Source: Epibacterium sp. Ofav1-8
GTDB lineage: Bacteria > Pseudomonadota > Alphaproteobacteria > Rhodobacterales > Rhodobacteraceae
DNA: 55,147 bases
Direction of reading: 5' to 3'
Assembly: GCF_022348185.1 (NCBI RefSeq)
Contig: NZ_JAKRFD010000019.1
Location: forward strand, 1-55,147
Both the position numbers and the translations under genes were made by a program. Below are positions 8,957 to 16,901 of the stretch, piece after piece. The notes beneath the pieces are model-generated. The model saw only the letters and a program-made list of their open reading frames with translations, had not been told where the DNA came from and searched no databases. How positions within the stretch are numbered: position 1 is the first letter of the stretch; each line of letters starts with the position of its first letter.

Positions 8957-9643
8957 ATGATTTTGAAAAGACGGCTATGGGCTGCCTATAGGGGGTTTCG
9001 CAGTCCAGAGCGGCTGGTCAGCCTCGCCGCTGTAAAACGTATGAAGCAGGCGGACGAAGAACGTCAGGCTTGGCAGCAAGAAGCTCCACGCTGGGAGCGC
9101 ATCGCAACCATTGCCTGCGATGCGTTGCAAGAGGCCGGTGTCACCGGGGGGCAAATGCTGGAGATTGGTGGTCGATTGAACCCGCGTCAGGCCGAATTCC
9201 CGGCATTTGAGTATCATGCGCTTGATCTGGAGGACGCCCCTGACGCCGGAGTGCAGGTCGCGGTGGGCGATATTACAAACTGTCCACATATCCCGGATGA
9301 GAGCTACGACTTCATCTTCAGCCTTGATGTCTTTGAGCATATCGACAAACCTTGGCTCGCTGCGCAGGAAATTCAGCGTTTGCTGAAGCCGGGGGGGGTC
9401 ACTATGCATAGCACTCTGTTTTCTTGGCGCTACCACCCATGCCCGATCGACTATTGGCGCTATTCTGCTGAGGGCCTAAAATCACTTTTCGATGGGCTCG
9501 AGTGTTTGCATGCGGATTTCGATTTTTCCGAACGTCGTCGCGATCTACGGGGCCGGGATGGAAATCTGATCGATTGTGATGCAATTGGCGGTTGGCGCGA
9601 AAATGTGCGGGTGAACTATGCTGGCCGCAAGCCGCTCAGATGA
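8957..9643 (+). CDS. SAM-dependent methyltransferase (class I)
   Basis: A 228-residue class I methyltransferase. The SAM site is seen as MLEIGGRLNP (motif I) near residue 72, followed by ALDLED (motif II Asp), VGDITNCPHIPDESYDFIFS (post-I to motif IV) and LLKPGG (motif VI region). VFEHIDKPWLAAQEI is typical of the methyltransferase-11 group. It sits between glycosyltransferases and sulfotransferases, so methylation of a sugar in the polysaccharide is likely, though a lipid or small-molecule target is not excluded. The stop TGA overlaps the ATG of the next gene by 3 bp (ATGA), showing translational coupling. Confidence 0.82.
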   Translation: MILKRRLWAAYRGFRSPERLVSLAAVKRMKQADEERQAWQQEAPRWERIATIACDALQEAGVTGGQMLEIGGRLNPRQAEFPAFEYHALDLEDAPDAGVQVAVGDITNCPHIPDESYDFIFSLDVFEHIDKPWLAAQEIQRLLKPGGVTMHSTLFSWRYHPCPIDYWRYSAEGLKSLFDGLECLHADFDFSERRRDLRGRDGNLIDCDAIGGWRENVRVNYAGRKPLR

Positions 9644-10452
9644 CGGTTTCTGCTATGCGTTTGACGGTGACTGTTGCGATTTCCACCCTTGGGGCTGGGG
9701 TGGCGCGAATTCGGTTGCCTAAACCGCAGCCTGACATCGATTATCTGATCCTGTTGCAGGCCCCGCAGGATGCTCCAGCCGGGGCGGAAGAGACCTTGCA
9801 AACAGGGCGCGGAGACGTTTCGATCCTTGCGCGCCCGGATCGTGGCCTATCCAACAGCCGTAACGCGGGCTTGGAGCAAGCACAGGGCGATCTGGTGTTG
9901 TTTTCCGACGATGACGTGGTGCTGAAAGTCGAGGGTATTTTGACCCTACGGGATCAGTTCGCACGCGACCCAGATCTCGTTCTGGCGGCAGGCTGGCGGG
10001 CCGAGCGTTTGCCGAAGACAGCCTCAGTGAAGAAACTTACCTGTTTCAACAGCGGGCGCATCTGCGCTCCGGAGTTCATGGTACACAAGAAAAAAACTCT
10101 TGCGCTGGACGTCCGCTTTGATCTCGAGTTTGGGCTTGGAGCACACTATGGGGTCGGTGAGGATTACGTCTTTGTTACCGATATTCTGCGCGCGGGTGGA
10201 GTAGGTTGTACAGTGCCTGTTGTTATTGGGGCGCACCCGCATACCAGCACCGGGGATGATTGGAGTGATCCTGCCCTTCTTGCTGCACGCCAGGCGGTTA
10301 TTGGTCGAGTGTTCGGGATTTGGGCAGGTCCAATCCGTTTTGCCTACGGCCTGCGCCACAGACGCCGGTTTGCAAATGGCGTAGAGGTCTGGCGTTTCAT
10401 TTTGAGCGACGCACGAGTTGGTTGCCAGAAGGACAAAAGGAGGAGACTGTGA
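9640..10452 (+). CDS. Glycosyltransferase family 2-like protein
   Basis: A 270-residue GT-A protein. The core shows RPDRGLSNSRNAGLEQAQGD near residue 62 and a DDD metal site in LFSDDDVVL near 86. The N-terminal nucleotide-binding part is shorter and more divergent than usual. ATG at 9640 overlaps the methyltransferase stop (ATGA) and was chosen over the longer frame from 9592. The 3' end overlaps the GTG start of the sulfotransferase (GTGA), with a strong aaggagga ribosome site inside this gene. It therefore belongs to one operon with the methyltransferase and sulfotransferases. Donor and acceptor are unknown. Confidence 0.78.
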   Translation: MTVSAMRLTVTVAISTLGAGVARIRLPKPQPDIDYLILLQAPQDAPAGAEETLQTGRGDVSILARPDRGLSNSRNAGLEQAQGDLVLFSDDDVVLKVEGILTLRDQFARDPDLVLAAGWRAERLPKTASVKKLTCFNSGRICAPEFMVHKKKTLALDVRFDLEFGLGAHYGVGEDYVFVTDILRAGGVGCTVPVVIGAHPHTSTGDDWSDPALLAARQAVIGRVFGIWAGPIRFAYGLRHRRRFANGVEVWRFILSDARVGCQKDKRRRL

Positions 10453-11420
10453 CAGTCTTCGTTCATTTGGGCGCGCACAAGACAGGCAGCACCCTATTGC
10501 AGAATGTTCTGTTTACGAACCGGGGCGCGTTGCGGAGGCAAAAGGTTGTGTATCAGCGGGGGCCTGGGCGGCATCCGTTCTGGCATTATTTCCAGGACGG
10601 CGACCAAGCGGAATTTGCGAGGCGCTGCATCGCAATGCGAGAGCGCTTCCAGGTCAATGCCGCCACTTTCCGCCATGTGATATTCAGTAGCGAAACCGTC
10701 TTCGGACCTTCAGACTTGATCGGTGCATCGCGGCTTTATCGCGATGCACCCTGGGCACTGGACGCGCTACAGAAAATGCTGGAGGGGCTCGATATTCAGA
10801 TTATCTTTTATGTGCGTCGTCAGGACAGTTTCATCGAGTCCTGTTTCCTCAACCGTATTCAGACCTTGGCAACCTCTCCACACCTGAACCATGTGACGAT
10901 GATCCGCGACGGGCGGCTAGACGACTTTCAGGCCTATTTCGCTCAAATCCAGCCAGAGGCGTTGTCTTGGTACGATTTGGTCGGCGAGATGGTCGATCGC
11001 TTTGGCTACCGTCGTGTCACTATTCGTCCTTTTGAGACGATCGAACGCGGGCGCGCCGCTTTTGTCCGTTGCTTTCTAGAATCTTTTTGCGATCCGAATA
11101 TGTTGGATCTTGGCGGCGGTATCTATGAAAACCGCAGTTTTTCTGCCGAGGCGATGGCCCAGTTTCTCGCCCTGGCGCCAGAGACACCCTATGAGGAATT
11201 GAAGGCCCTACGGCTGCGACTTCAGGAAGATTACCCGACCCCGGCTCATGCGCGTCCGCAGATGCTGACACTGGCGCAACGCCGCTGGCTATTGGAGGTC
11301 CACGAGGAGGCAAACCGGGCCTTGTTTGGTGAATTTGTCTGTGAGAGCGATCAGGAGTTTGAGTATAGCGGGGGCTCTGACCTGATCTGGGGCTCCGTTG
11401 AACAGGAACCGACCCGATAA
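10449..11420 (+). CDS. Sulfotransferase-like protein
   Basis: A 323-residue protein with the PAPS-binding pattern of sulfotransferases. The N-terminus reads VHLGAHKTGSTLLQ (5'-phosphosulfate loop, residues 5-18), and IIFYVRRQDSFIES near residue 118 fits the 3'-phosphate site. Such enzymes move sulfate from PAPS to a hydroxyl on sugar or protein. The start is GTG at 10449, supported by aaggaggaga a few bases upstream and by the GTGA overlap with the preceding glycosyltransferase; the open frame from 10320 is not needed. A second sulfotransferase follows 21 bp downstream. Sulfation of the plasmid-encoded polysaccharide is the natural inference. Some proteins of this group are annotated only as hypothetical. 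Confidence 0.75.
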   Translation: MTVFVHLGAHKTGSTLLQNVLFTNRGALRRQKVVYQRGPGRHPFWHYFQDGDQAEFARRCIAMRERFQVNAATFRHVIFSSETVFGPSDLIGASRLYRDAPWALDALQKMLEGLDIQIIFYVRRQDSFIESCFLNRIQTLATSPHLNHVTMIRDGRLDDFQAYFAQIQPEALSWYDLVGEMVDRFGYRRVTIRPFETIERGRAAFVRCFLESFCDPNMLDLGGGIYENRSFSAEAMAQFLALAPETPYEELKALRLRLQEDYPTPAHARPQMLTLAQRRWLLEVHEEANRALFGEFVCESDQEFEYSGGSDLIWGSVEQEPTR

Positions 11421-11441
11421 AGGAGTAGAAAGAGCGTCTGC

Positions 11442-12023
11442 ATGATTGTTGATCACGACAAGAAATTTGTCTTCATCCATATTCCGAAAACTGGAGGAAC
11501 CAGTGTCAGCACGTTTCTCGGGTTCGGCCGACGACCGGCCAATCCCCACCGTGTGGAGCCGGAGACGCCAAAGCTCTATGCAGATTATCTGCGGTTCTGT
11601 TTTGTCCGAAACCCTTGGGCGAGGTTGTTTTCTTCTTACAATTACGCCCAGAAGATGGCTGCGCAGGGGGTCATCAAGGGAGATTTCGTGCGCCAGCTGT
11701 GTCAGGATCGACCGGATCTTTCTTTTGAAGAGTTCGTAGTGGATTTCCTGTCAGAGAAGGTAGTGCGCGGTTCGGGGCACTTCCGGCCGCAGATGCGCTG
11801 GATCACCCAATCAGCGCCACAGTTCATCGGACGGGTGGAAACCATGGAAAGCGACACTGCTTTCCTGTGCCGTGCGCTTAATGTGCCTCTGGCCCCTATG
11901 GACCATAAAAACCGCTCTGGCCCCGGTCACTATCTGGAGGTTTACACACCGGCTATGATTGACAAGGTTAAAGCCCTTTATCGGGTCGATGTGTCCTCTT
12001 TGGGCTATTGTTTCGAAGACTGA
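11442..12023 (+). CDS. Sulfotransferase family protein
   Basis: A 193-residue small sulfotransferase of the Sulfotransfer_2 type. The 5'-phosphosulfate loop is FIHIPKTGGTSV at residues 10-21, and the 3'-phosphate loop is FCFVRNPWARLFSSY near 52. These are the two hallmark motifs, and the spacing fits heparan/chondroitin-type glycan sulfotransferases and their bacterial relatives. It acts in the cytosol on nascent glycan or lipid-linked sugar and needs PAPS from the host. It ends the + operon that starts near 8.1 or 8.9 kb, and is convergent with the gene at 12082-14148. Confidence 0.85.
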   Translation: MIVDHDKKFVFIHIPKTGGTSVSTFLGFGRRPANPHRVEPETPKLYADYLRFCFVRNPWARLFSSYNYAQKMAAQGVIKGDFVRQLCQDRPDLSFEEFVVDFLSEKVVRGSGHFRPQMRWITQSAPQFIGRVETMESDTAFLCRALNVPLAPMDHKNRSGPGHYLEVYTPAMIDKVKALYRVDVSSLGYCFED

Positions 12024-12081
12024 TGAATGCCTTGACTGAGGGGAGGCGGGGCGGTGCCGCCTGCTGCGGCCGCCCCGAAGT

Positions 12082-14148
12082 TCAGAGCTGGTTTAGATCG
12101 CCTTTTGGCAACGGCAGAGCTCCATTGATCGTATAGTCGATAAAGGTGCCGCCACGCCGTTCTAGGCTTTCCTGAACGCGGGTATAGGCGAAATAGCCGG
12201 GACCGTTATTGACCCAAGTCTGTGTCAGGCTGTCCTTGCGGGTTTCCTTGCTGACGTGTTTGGCAGCGTCATAAAAATAATTGCTCTCAGCATTGGCCCT
12301 TTGGTTGTAGTTGCTGTCGCAGCCAACCAGTCCGATCTGGGTATAGCCTTGGCGCACCGCGATCGGCAGAGCCAGACTGAGCACCCCGGTGCGCCCATCA
12401 TGGGTGAACCCGTCGATCGCCAAGTTCGAGGTGCCGGTCGCGTCGATGAATTCTTTCTGTGGTTTTTCAAACAATACGTAGCGTATGTCGAATTCTCCGG
12501 CCAGATCCCAAGTCTCAAAGTACTCGCGGAAATAGAAGCTGGTCCAGATCTGCGGGCGCCAGGATTTTTCGCGCAAGGCGGCGACGTATTCCGGTGGTAT
12601 GGTCGGGGTACGGGTCTGCCAGCCGCCAAAGAACATATGCGATCCCAACACCAGATGATCGGGTTTGATCTGATCGAAATCAGGGTGCAGCACGAACCAA
12701 TTGAAAGCGAACGTCTCGAACCCTTCCAGCTTGCTCATGTCGGTTTTCTGCAGAGAGGGGCCGTTGCCGATGAACATACAAGTGGCCTTGCCATCGACCA
12801 TCCGCGGAGTCGCGGTGCGGGGCTCGAAATAGCCGGGACGTTTGATTTCCTGCTGATACTGGCGCTGACGCACGCGACCGAGGGTTTGCAGATTCAGCTT
12901 GCGCCAGACGTTGGGTAGGATGGCAGTGCCGTCGCCGGGAATGCGGTCATCTGTCATGAAGTCCTTGTCGAACCAAGGTTTGTAGCCAGCAAAGTGGATC
13001 ATCCGAAGGAAGCTGGTATCACCGCCGCGGTTCTGATCGAGGAATTTGATGTTGCAGTTGAAGTTGAGTGGCAGGAATTTGGCCTCGCGGGCATAGATGA
13101 AGCGGTTCCAAGCCTTCTGATCTGCAAAACGGTCCAGCAGCGGACAGAAGGGCTCATGGTTCTGCTGCACGAGGGTCTTGATTTCTGCTATGTCCTTTGC
13201 GTTCATGTAGCGGCGCGGGACAGACAGGATACCGCTGTTGATAATTGGCTGGCCAGTGCCTTTGGAAAAGGCCGCCCAGGGGCGGGCACCGTAGTCATGA
13301 CAGGTGAAGATCCGCTCCGAATCCACCGTTATCGGTCGCTCCGGCGCACCAAGAGGTAAATCCTCTCCGGTCCAGAACATGCTGATGTCGTCGATGATGG
13401 CGGTATCGGAATCCAGCACCACCACCCGTTCGTAATCAGGTAAATCTAGGGCCATGACGCTCATGTAGCCGAGAATGCCGATGCGCTTGCGGTTGCCGCT
13501 GTCCTGCGGGATTTCGCTGAGCCAGCTCATGTCGGGCTCGATGAAATGAACCCGGGAATAAATCCCCTTCACTCGGCGCATACAGAAATCGTTGATGGTG
13601 CCGTCGTGGAATACAATCACATCCGAGGCGAAATCTGGGTAGACATCAAGCAGCGAGGCCAGCATCACTTCGAGGCCCGGCAGGAACAAATCGTTGGCGA
13701 CGGTGACAAAGGCCACCGAGCGTGGCGGTGTGCGGCGCTGGGGAAAGATTTTGGTGTATATCGGAGCTTGGACGCCGTGTTCCATTTCCCGTACCGCTAG
13801 GGGGGCATGTTCCAGCGTGGGGTTGTCCACCAAGGCGGCCTTATAGGCCTCATAGGAGGCTTGTATGTCCTTCAGATAGTTGACCTTCTTACCGCCTTCA
13901 GAATCGAGACGCGTTATCATCTTCTTGACCGCGGCGGCGGCTTCGCGCCGTTGGCTGCGGGCCTCATTGCGCTGTTTGCGGGCTTCGTCGCGCTGCTTGC
14001 GGGCTTCGTCGCGCTGCTTGCGGGCTAGATTGCTCTTGTGCTTCTGGTGGGTGATTTCGTTGCGCAGTTTCTGCAGTTCCGCAGAAAATGGGTCATCGGC
14101 GAGTAACGTAAGAAAGGTGTCGCGAGTGAATTTCTTAAATGTTTTCAT
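12082..14148 (-). CDS. Two-domain glycan protein: coiled coil, GT8-like transferase and MptE/DUF115-like domain
   Basis: A 688-residue protein. Residues 25-75 form a charged coiled coil with the repeat ARKQRDE. About residues 140-400 resemble a GT8-type GT-A transferase: SVAFVTVANDLFLPGLEVML, the metal-binding VLDSDTA near 245 and NSGILSVPRRYM near 303. From about 440 a second domain starts (MFIGNGPSL) and runs through AFNWFVLHPDFDQIKPDHLV and GYTQIGLVGCD. That GNGPSL pattern is shared by DUF115/MptE-like and sialyltransferase-like Rossmann proteins. The fusion suggests one protein doing two sugar-transfer steps, or a transferase plus a sugar-phosphate enzyme. Domain calls are from motif recognition; the substrate is unknown. 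The upstream neighbour (14183) reads in the same direction. Confidence 0.7.
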   Translation of the reverse strand: MKTFKKFTRDTFLTLLADDPFSAELQKLRNEITHQKHKSNLARKQRDEARKQRDEARKQRNEARSQRREAAAAVKKMITRLDSEGGKKVNYLKDIQASYEAYKAALVDNPTLEHAPLAVREMEHGVQAPIYTKIFPQRRTPPRSVAFVTVANDLFLPGLEVMLASLLDVYPDFASDVIVFHDGTINDFCMRRVKGIYSRVHFIEPDMSWLSEIPQDSGNRKRIGILGYMSVMALDLPDYERVVVLDSDTAIIDDISMFWTGEDLPLGAPERPITVDSERIFTCHDYGARPWAAFSKGTGQPIINSGILSVPRRYMNAKDIAEIKTLVQQNHEPFCPLLDRFADQKAWNRFIYAREAKFLPLNFNCNIKFLDQNRGGDTSFLRMIHFAGYKPWFDKDFMTDDRIPGDGTAILPNVWRKLNLQTLGRVRQRQYQQEIKRPGYFEPRTATPRMVDGKATCMFIGNGPSLQKTDMSKLEGFETFAFNWFVLHPDFDQIKPDHLVLGSHMFFGGWQTRTPTIPPEYVAALREKSWRPQIWTSFYFREYFETWDLAGEFDIRYVLFEKPQKEFIDATGTSNLAIDGFTHDGRTGVLSLALPIAVRQGYTQIGLVGCDSNYNQRANAESNYFYDAAKHVSKETRKDSLTQTWVNNGPGYFAYTRVQESLERRGGTFIDYTINGALPLPKGDLNQL

Positions 14149-14182
14149 TGTAGTAATCTCTATTCAGCGGGGAACTGGGGGA

Positions 14183-15325
14183 TTATTTGTCGAGTTTCAA
14201 GCCGAGACGTGCCGCAATCGATTGGGCTTTTTCGCGCCTCGGGCGCACTTCGGCGGCTTGACGCAGCATTTCGGTGGCTTCTTGCGTTTCGCCGATATCG
14301 AATAGCAGTTCCCCGAGGCAGCACAGGGCCTGGTAATGCTTGCTGCGCAATCCCAGGCTGCGGCGGTAACCTAAGATGGCGGCCTCAGTATCACCGGCTT
14401 GCCGACAGATGGCGGCCCAACTGTCGGAAATAGTGACCGAACTCGGAGCCAATTTGAAAGCGCTTTCGGCGGCAAGCATGGCTTCGTCGAACTGTCTCGC
14501 GCGAGCCAGTTGCTTGGCTTCCAGGTGCAGGCCGTCGGCCCATTTGTGCAGTGCTTTCAAGGCGCGGGTGTATTTGAGTACATTCCAATCGCCGCCGCGG
14601 TAGAACCCTTCAACTATACGTGTAATCAGCAGGCGCTGTACTTCGTCAAAACAGGCCCGGTCGAGGCGAATGCCACGGCCTTGGATGCGCAGGTTCGGGG
14701 TGTATGTGCCCTTGAGTACGAAATCGTTCACGATCGCCAATAGGACTCTTTTGCTGAGCAAGTGCTGCGCCACCAGATGGTCCTGCCCTTTGATCGGGAA
14801 CAGATCCGCCCCCTGCCAGTTGATGCGGAATACATTGTAAATGTCGACGAAATCCGCTGCGCCAAAGAAAATGGCGGCGTTGTTGGGCCGCCAGCCGTTC
14901 AGATACAAGGCGAGGTCCCGGTTGGCCTCGGCGACCGGGGTTTTGGGCGTGTGCGGCAGGCGGTTGTCCAAAAGGGTCTGGGGGGAGATAGCGATGCAAA
15001 TATGCGGATTGATGTGACTGGCCACGCGCAGACTAGCATAGCCGCCCATGCTGGAACCGAAGGTCATCACTTGTTTGACGTTCAACTCCTCCAGTGCTGT
15101 GGTGATCGCTCGGAGCAGCGCATCCCAGGACGTGATCTCCTCGGAGACACCCTGATCGTACCACTGGTCGAAGGGGTCTCGTATGTAGATTCGGTGTAAG
15201 TTTTCCGAGAACTGCTCAAATAGTTTGAAGAAACTGAACCCGTTTGCATTAACCGAACTGAACACCACGGCTGCACGGGTGACATTCTCTCCAGTGGCGC
15301 GGCGAATGCTGAAGGTCTCATTCAT
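14183..15325 (-). CDS. Alpha/beta-hydrolase fold protein with C-terminal tetratricopeptide repeats
   Basis: A 380-residue protein. Residues 10-230 look like an alpha/beta hydrolase: VFSSVNANGFSFF (oxyanion-side strand), the nucleophile elbow TFGSSMGGYASLR (G-x-S-x-G, Ser near residue 94), and ADLFPIKGQDHLVAQHL, where the His may complete the triad. Residues 270-375 contain TPR-like helices (RQFDEAMLAAESAFKLAP, DTEAAILGYRRSLGL, ETQEATEMLRQAAEV). This combination suggests an esterase or acyltransferase docked to a partner. Its place among glycan genes makes a polysaccharide deacylase or acyl-transfer role possible but unproven. It lies 34 bp upstream of the two-domain glycosyltransferase and probably shares its transcript. 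Confidence 0.7.
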   Translation of the reverse strand: MNETFSIRRATGENVTRAAVVFSSVNANGFSFFKLFEQFSENLHRIYIRDPFDQWYDQGVSEEITSWDALLRAITTALEELNVKQVMTFGSSMGGYASLRVASHINPHICIAISPQTLLDNRLPHTPKTPVAEANRDLALYLNGWRPNNAAIFFGAADFVDIYNVFRINWQGADLFPIKGQDHLVAQHLLSKRVLLAIVNDFVLKGTYTPNLRIQGRGIRLDRACFDEVQRLLITRIVEGFYRGGDWNVLKYTRALKALHKWADGLHLEAKQLARARQFDEAMLAAESAFKLAPSSVTISDSWAAICRQAGDTEAAILGYRRSLGLRSKHYQALCCLGELLFDIGETQEATEMLRQAAEVRPRREKAQSIAARLGLKLDK

Positions 15326-15362
15326 GATGGCGGGTTTCCAAGTTGGTTAAGCTTTGCGTAAT

Positions 15363-16541
15363 CTAGGTCGTTCGAGGAGGGAGGGAAAACCCGGGCGCTG
15401 CGACCCTAAACGGTCGTTCCTCGAACCGGTGTGCAATGTCAAGCACCCGTTTGCCCAAATCTCTTGGGCAGAACATATCCGCGATCCATTTCGGATCGGG
15501 CGCCTTTGCACGCAGGTGCAGCATGTCTTCGAGCGAGGTAATCAGGCCGCTGGTTTGAAACAGCTTCCGCATCGGTTCCACCAGCGGGTCGACGTAGTTG
15601 TCGACAAACTCGAGATGCACCATGCATGGTACACCGGCCCGCACCACATCGATAGCGGCGGTTGAGGTGCAGGTTATGCCGAGCGCTGCAGTGACCAGTG
15701 CCTCATCCATGGTGCAGGCAGTCAGCTTCAGATTTGCGGGCGCATCCGGCAACTCCGCCAACAGTCCAGGGTAGTCGTATTTTTCAAGGTGAAGATGTTG
15801 CTGGTTTTCATCCGGCAGGTGCCGCAGCTTGATCCAGACGGTGCGGTCGGGATTGGCGCGGGCGATGGCTGCCATTGCTTTAAGCATATGCATGCGACCG
15901 CGGCGAGTGGACGGCGACAAGGCTTGAGTGAAAAAGTAGATATCCCGGCGTCCGGCCAGGTCTTCCGCAGAGAGTTGCTCTGGCATCACAAAAGACGGAT
16001 GGCCGAAACCGACCTCCTGCCACATGCGATCAGGCCAGCCGCTGGCCTGTTGCTCAAACCTTTTGAGCTCAGACTGCGGAAAGAGAAAGACCCCGTCGCA
16101 GTTGCGGCGCCGGAAATAGCCGTTCTGAGGAAAGAAATCCAACCCGCCTAGAAATGCGATCACACAGGGGCGCTCTTCGGCCACATGCATCACGACACGG
16201 CGCAATTGAGTACCGAGTGCCCGGTAGACCCGGCTGGTCAAGATGGCTTTGTGAGTGCGGGCGAGGAACAGATCTTCAAAGGCGGTTTTGCCGTGCAGAG
16301 CGAGATCTGGCCCTTCCGGTAAAAGTTGACTCATTTGCCGATAGGACAGTGCGTTCTCGGCCACAACCCAGCCCATTTCTATTTTGAGCGTCGGGTCAGC
16401 CTCCCGGAGGCACTCACGTATGCGCAGAGCGAAGAACAGCGTCGAGTCATCGCTGAACAAGAGCAGCACAGGGCGGTCATGAAAGGGCAAGGGGGCAGGG
16501 ACGTCGCAGGTGCAGCAGGGCGAGGAGGGCACTTGCGTCAT
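15363..16541 (-). CDS. Putative glycosyltransferase (resembles DUF6716 family)
   Basis: A 392-residue soluble protein. The N-terminus VLLLFSDDSTLFFALRIREC is followed by FLGGLDFFPQ, IYFFTQALSP near 200 and a stretch WIKLRHLPDENQQHLH near 250. I recognise these as similar to DUF6716 putative glycosyltransferases, often found with sialic acid or teichoic-type genes. The C-terminal half (CTSTAAIDVVRAGVPCM) has the look of a GT-B nucleotide-binding domain, where a conserved Ser/Thr stretch and an acidic residue bind the donor. I chose ATG at 16541 because it overlaps the stop of the small upstream gene (TGATG). A longer start at 16586 exists. Donor unknown; the nearby nonulosonate genes make CMP-sialic acid a candidate. 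Confidence 0.6.
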   Translation of the reverse strand: MTQVPSSPCCTCDVPAPLPFHDRPVLLLFSDDSTLFFALRIRECLREADPTLKIEMGWVVAENALSYRQMSQLLPEGPDLALHGKTAFEDLFLARTHKAILTSRVYRALGTQLRRVVMHVAEERPCVIAFLGGLDFFPQNGYFRRRNCDGVFLFPQSELKRFEQQASGWPDRMWQEVGFGHPSFVMPEQLSAEDLAGRRDIYFFTQALSPSTRRGRMHMLKAMAAIARANPDRTVWIKLRHLPDENQQHLHLEKYDYPGLLAELPDAPANLKLTACTMDEALVTAALGITCTSTAAIDVVRAGVPCMVHLEFVDNYVDPLVEPMRKLFQTSGLITSLEDMLHLRAKAPDPKWIADMFCPRDLGKRVLDIAHRFEERPFRVAAPGFSLPPRTT

Positions 16542-16747
16542 CACATGTTTCCCGACTCGGCTTCGAACTGTGCCAAAATATCGCACTGCGTTTGATTGTG
16601 ACGGCGATGCGCGGGCTTCAGGTGGGCGAGCTGAATCGCCTCATGCTGGAGCAAGGCCGCAAGGCCTGCCAAGGGCCGACCGGCGGTGCTGCGAGACAGG
16701 CGATAGAGCAGTTTTCCCAATGCAGTCTGTTTGAGTTTTGCAATCAT
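16541..16747 (-). CDS. Small 68-residue protein, translationally coupled to the putative glycosyltransferase
   Basis: I do not recognise this protein. It is basic at the N-terminus (MIAKLKQTALGKLLYRLSR) and then rich in Ala, Leu and His, with no signal peptide or membrane helix. It is believed real because its stop overlaps the start codon of the next gene (TGATG) on the same strand, and because it fills the gap between the promoter region near 16.8 kb and that gene. It could be a short accessory protein of the glycosyltransferase. It could also be an untranslated leader that happens to be open. Confidence 0.45.
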   Translation of the reverse strand: MIAKLKQTALGKLLYRLSRSTAGRPLAGLAALLQHEAIQLAHLKPAHRRHNQTQCDILAQFEAESGNM

Positions 16748-16901
16748 CTGAGATCTGTCAGCCTATCGGGAATTCTCTGTGGGATTTACACAAGGAGGTG
16801 GGATTTGTAAACGATGAGACCGTAGACCTTGCCCCTGTGCGAGCAGGTTCGCTGCTGCCTTGGGGCGAGGATATTTGACTTTGATAACGACGGAATCCCG
16901 C

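Noticed and set aside
12048-12077. A G+C hairpin (cggggcgg / ccgccccg) between convergent genes at 12.0 kb
   Set aside because: The stem is short with a long loop and no T run; it may help termination but I cannot support a terminator call.
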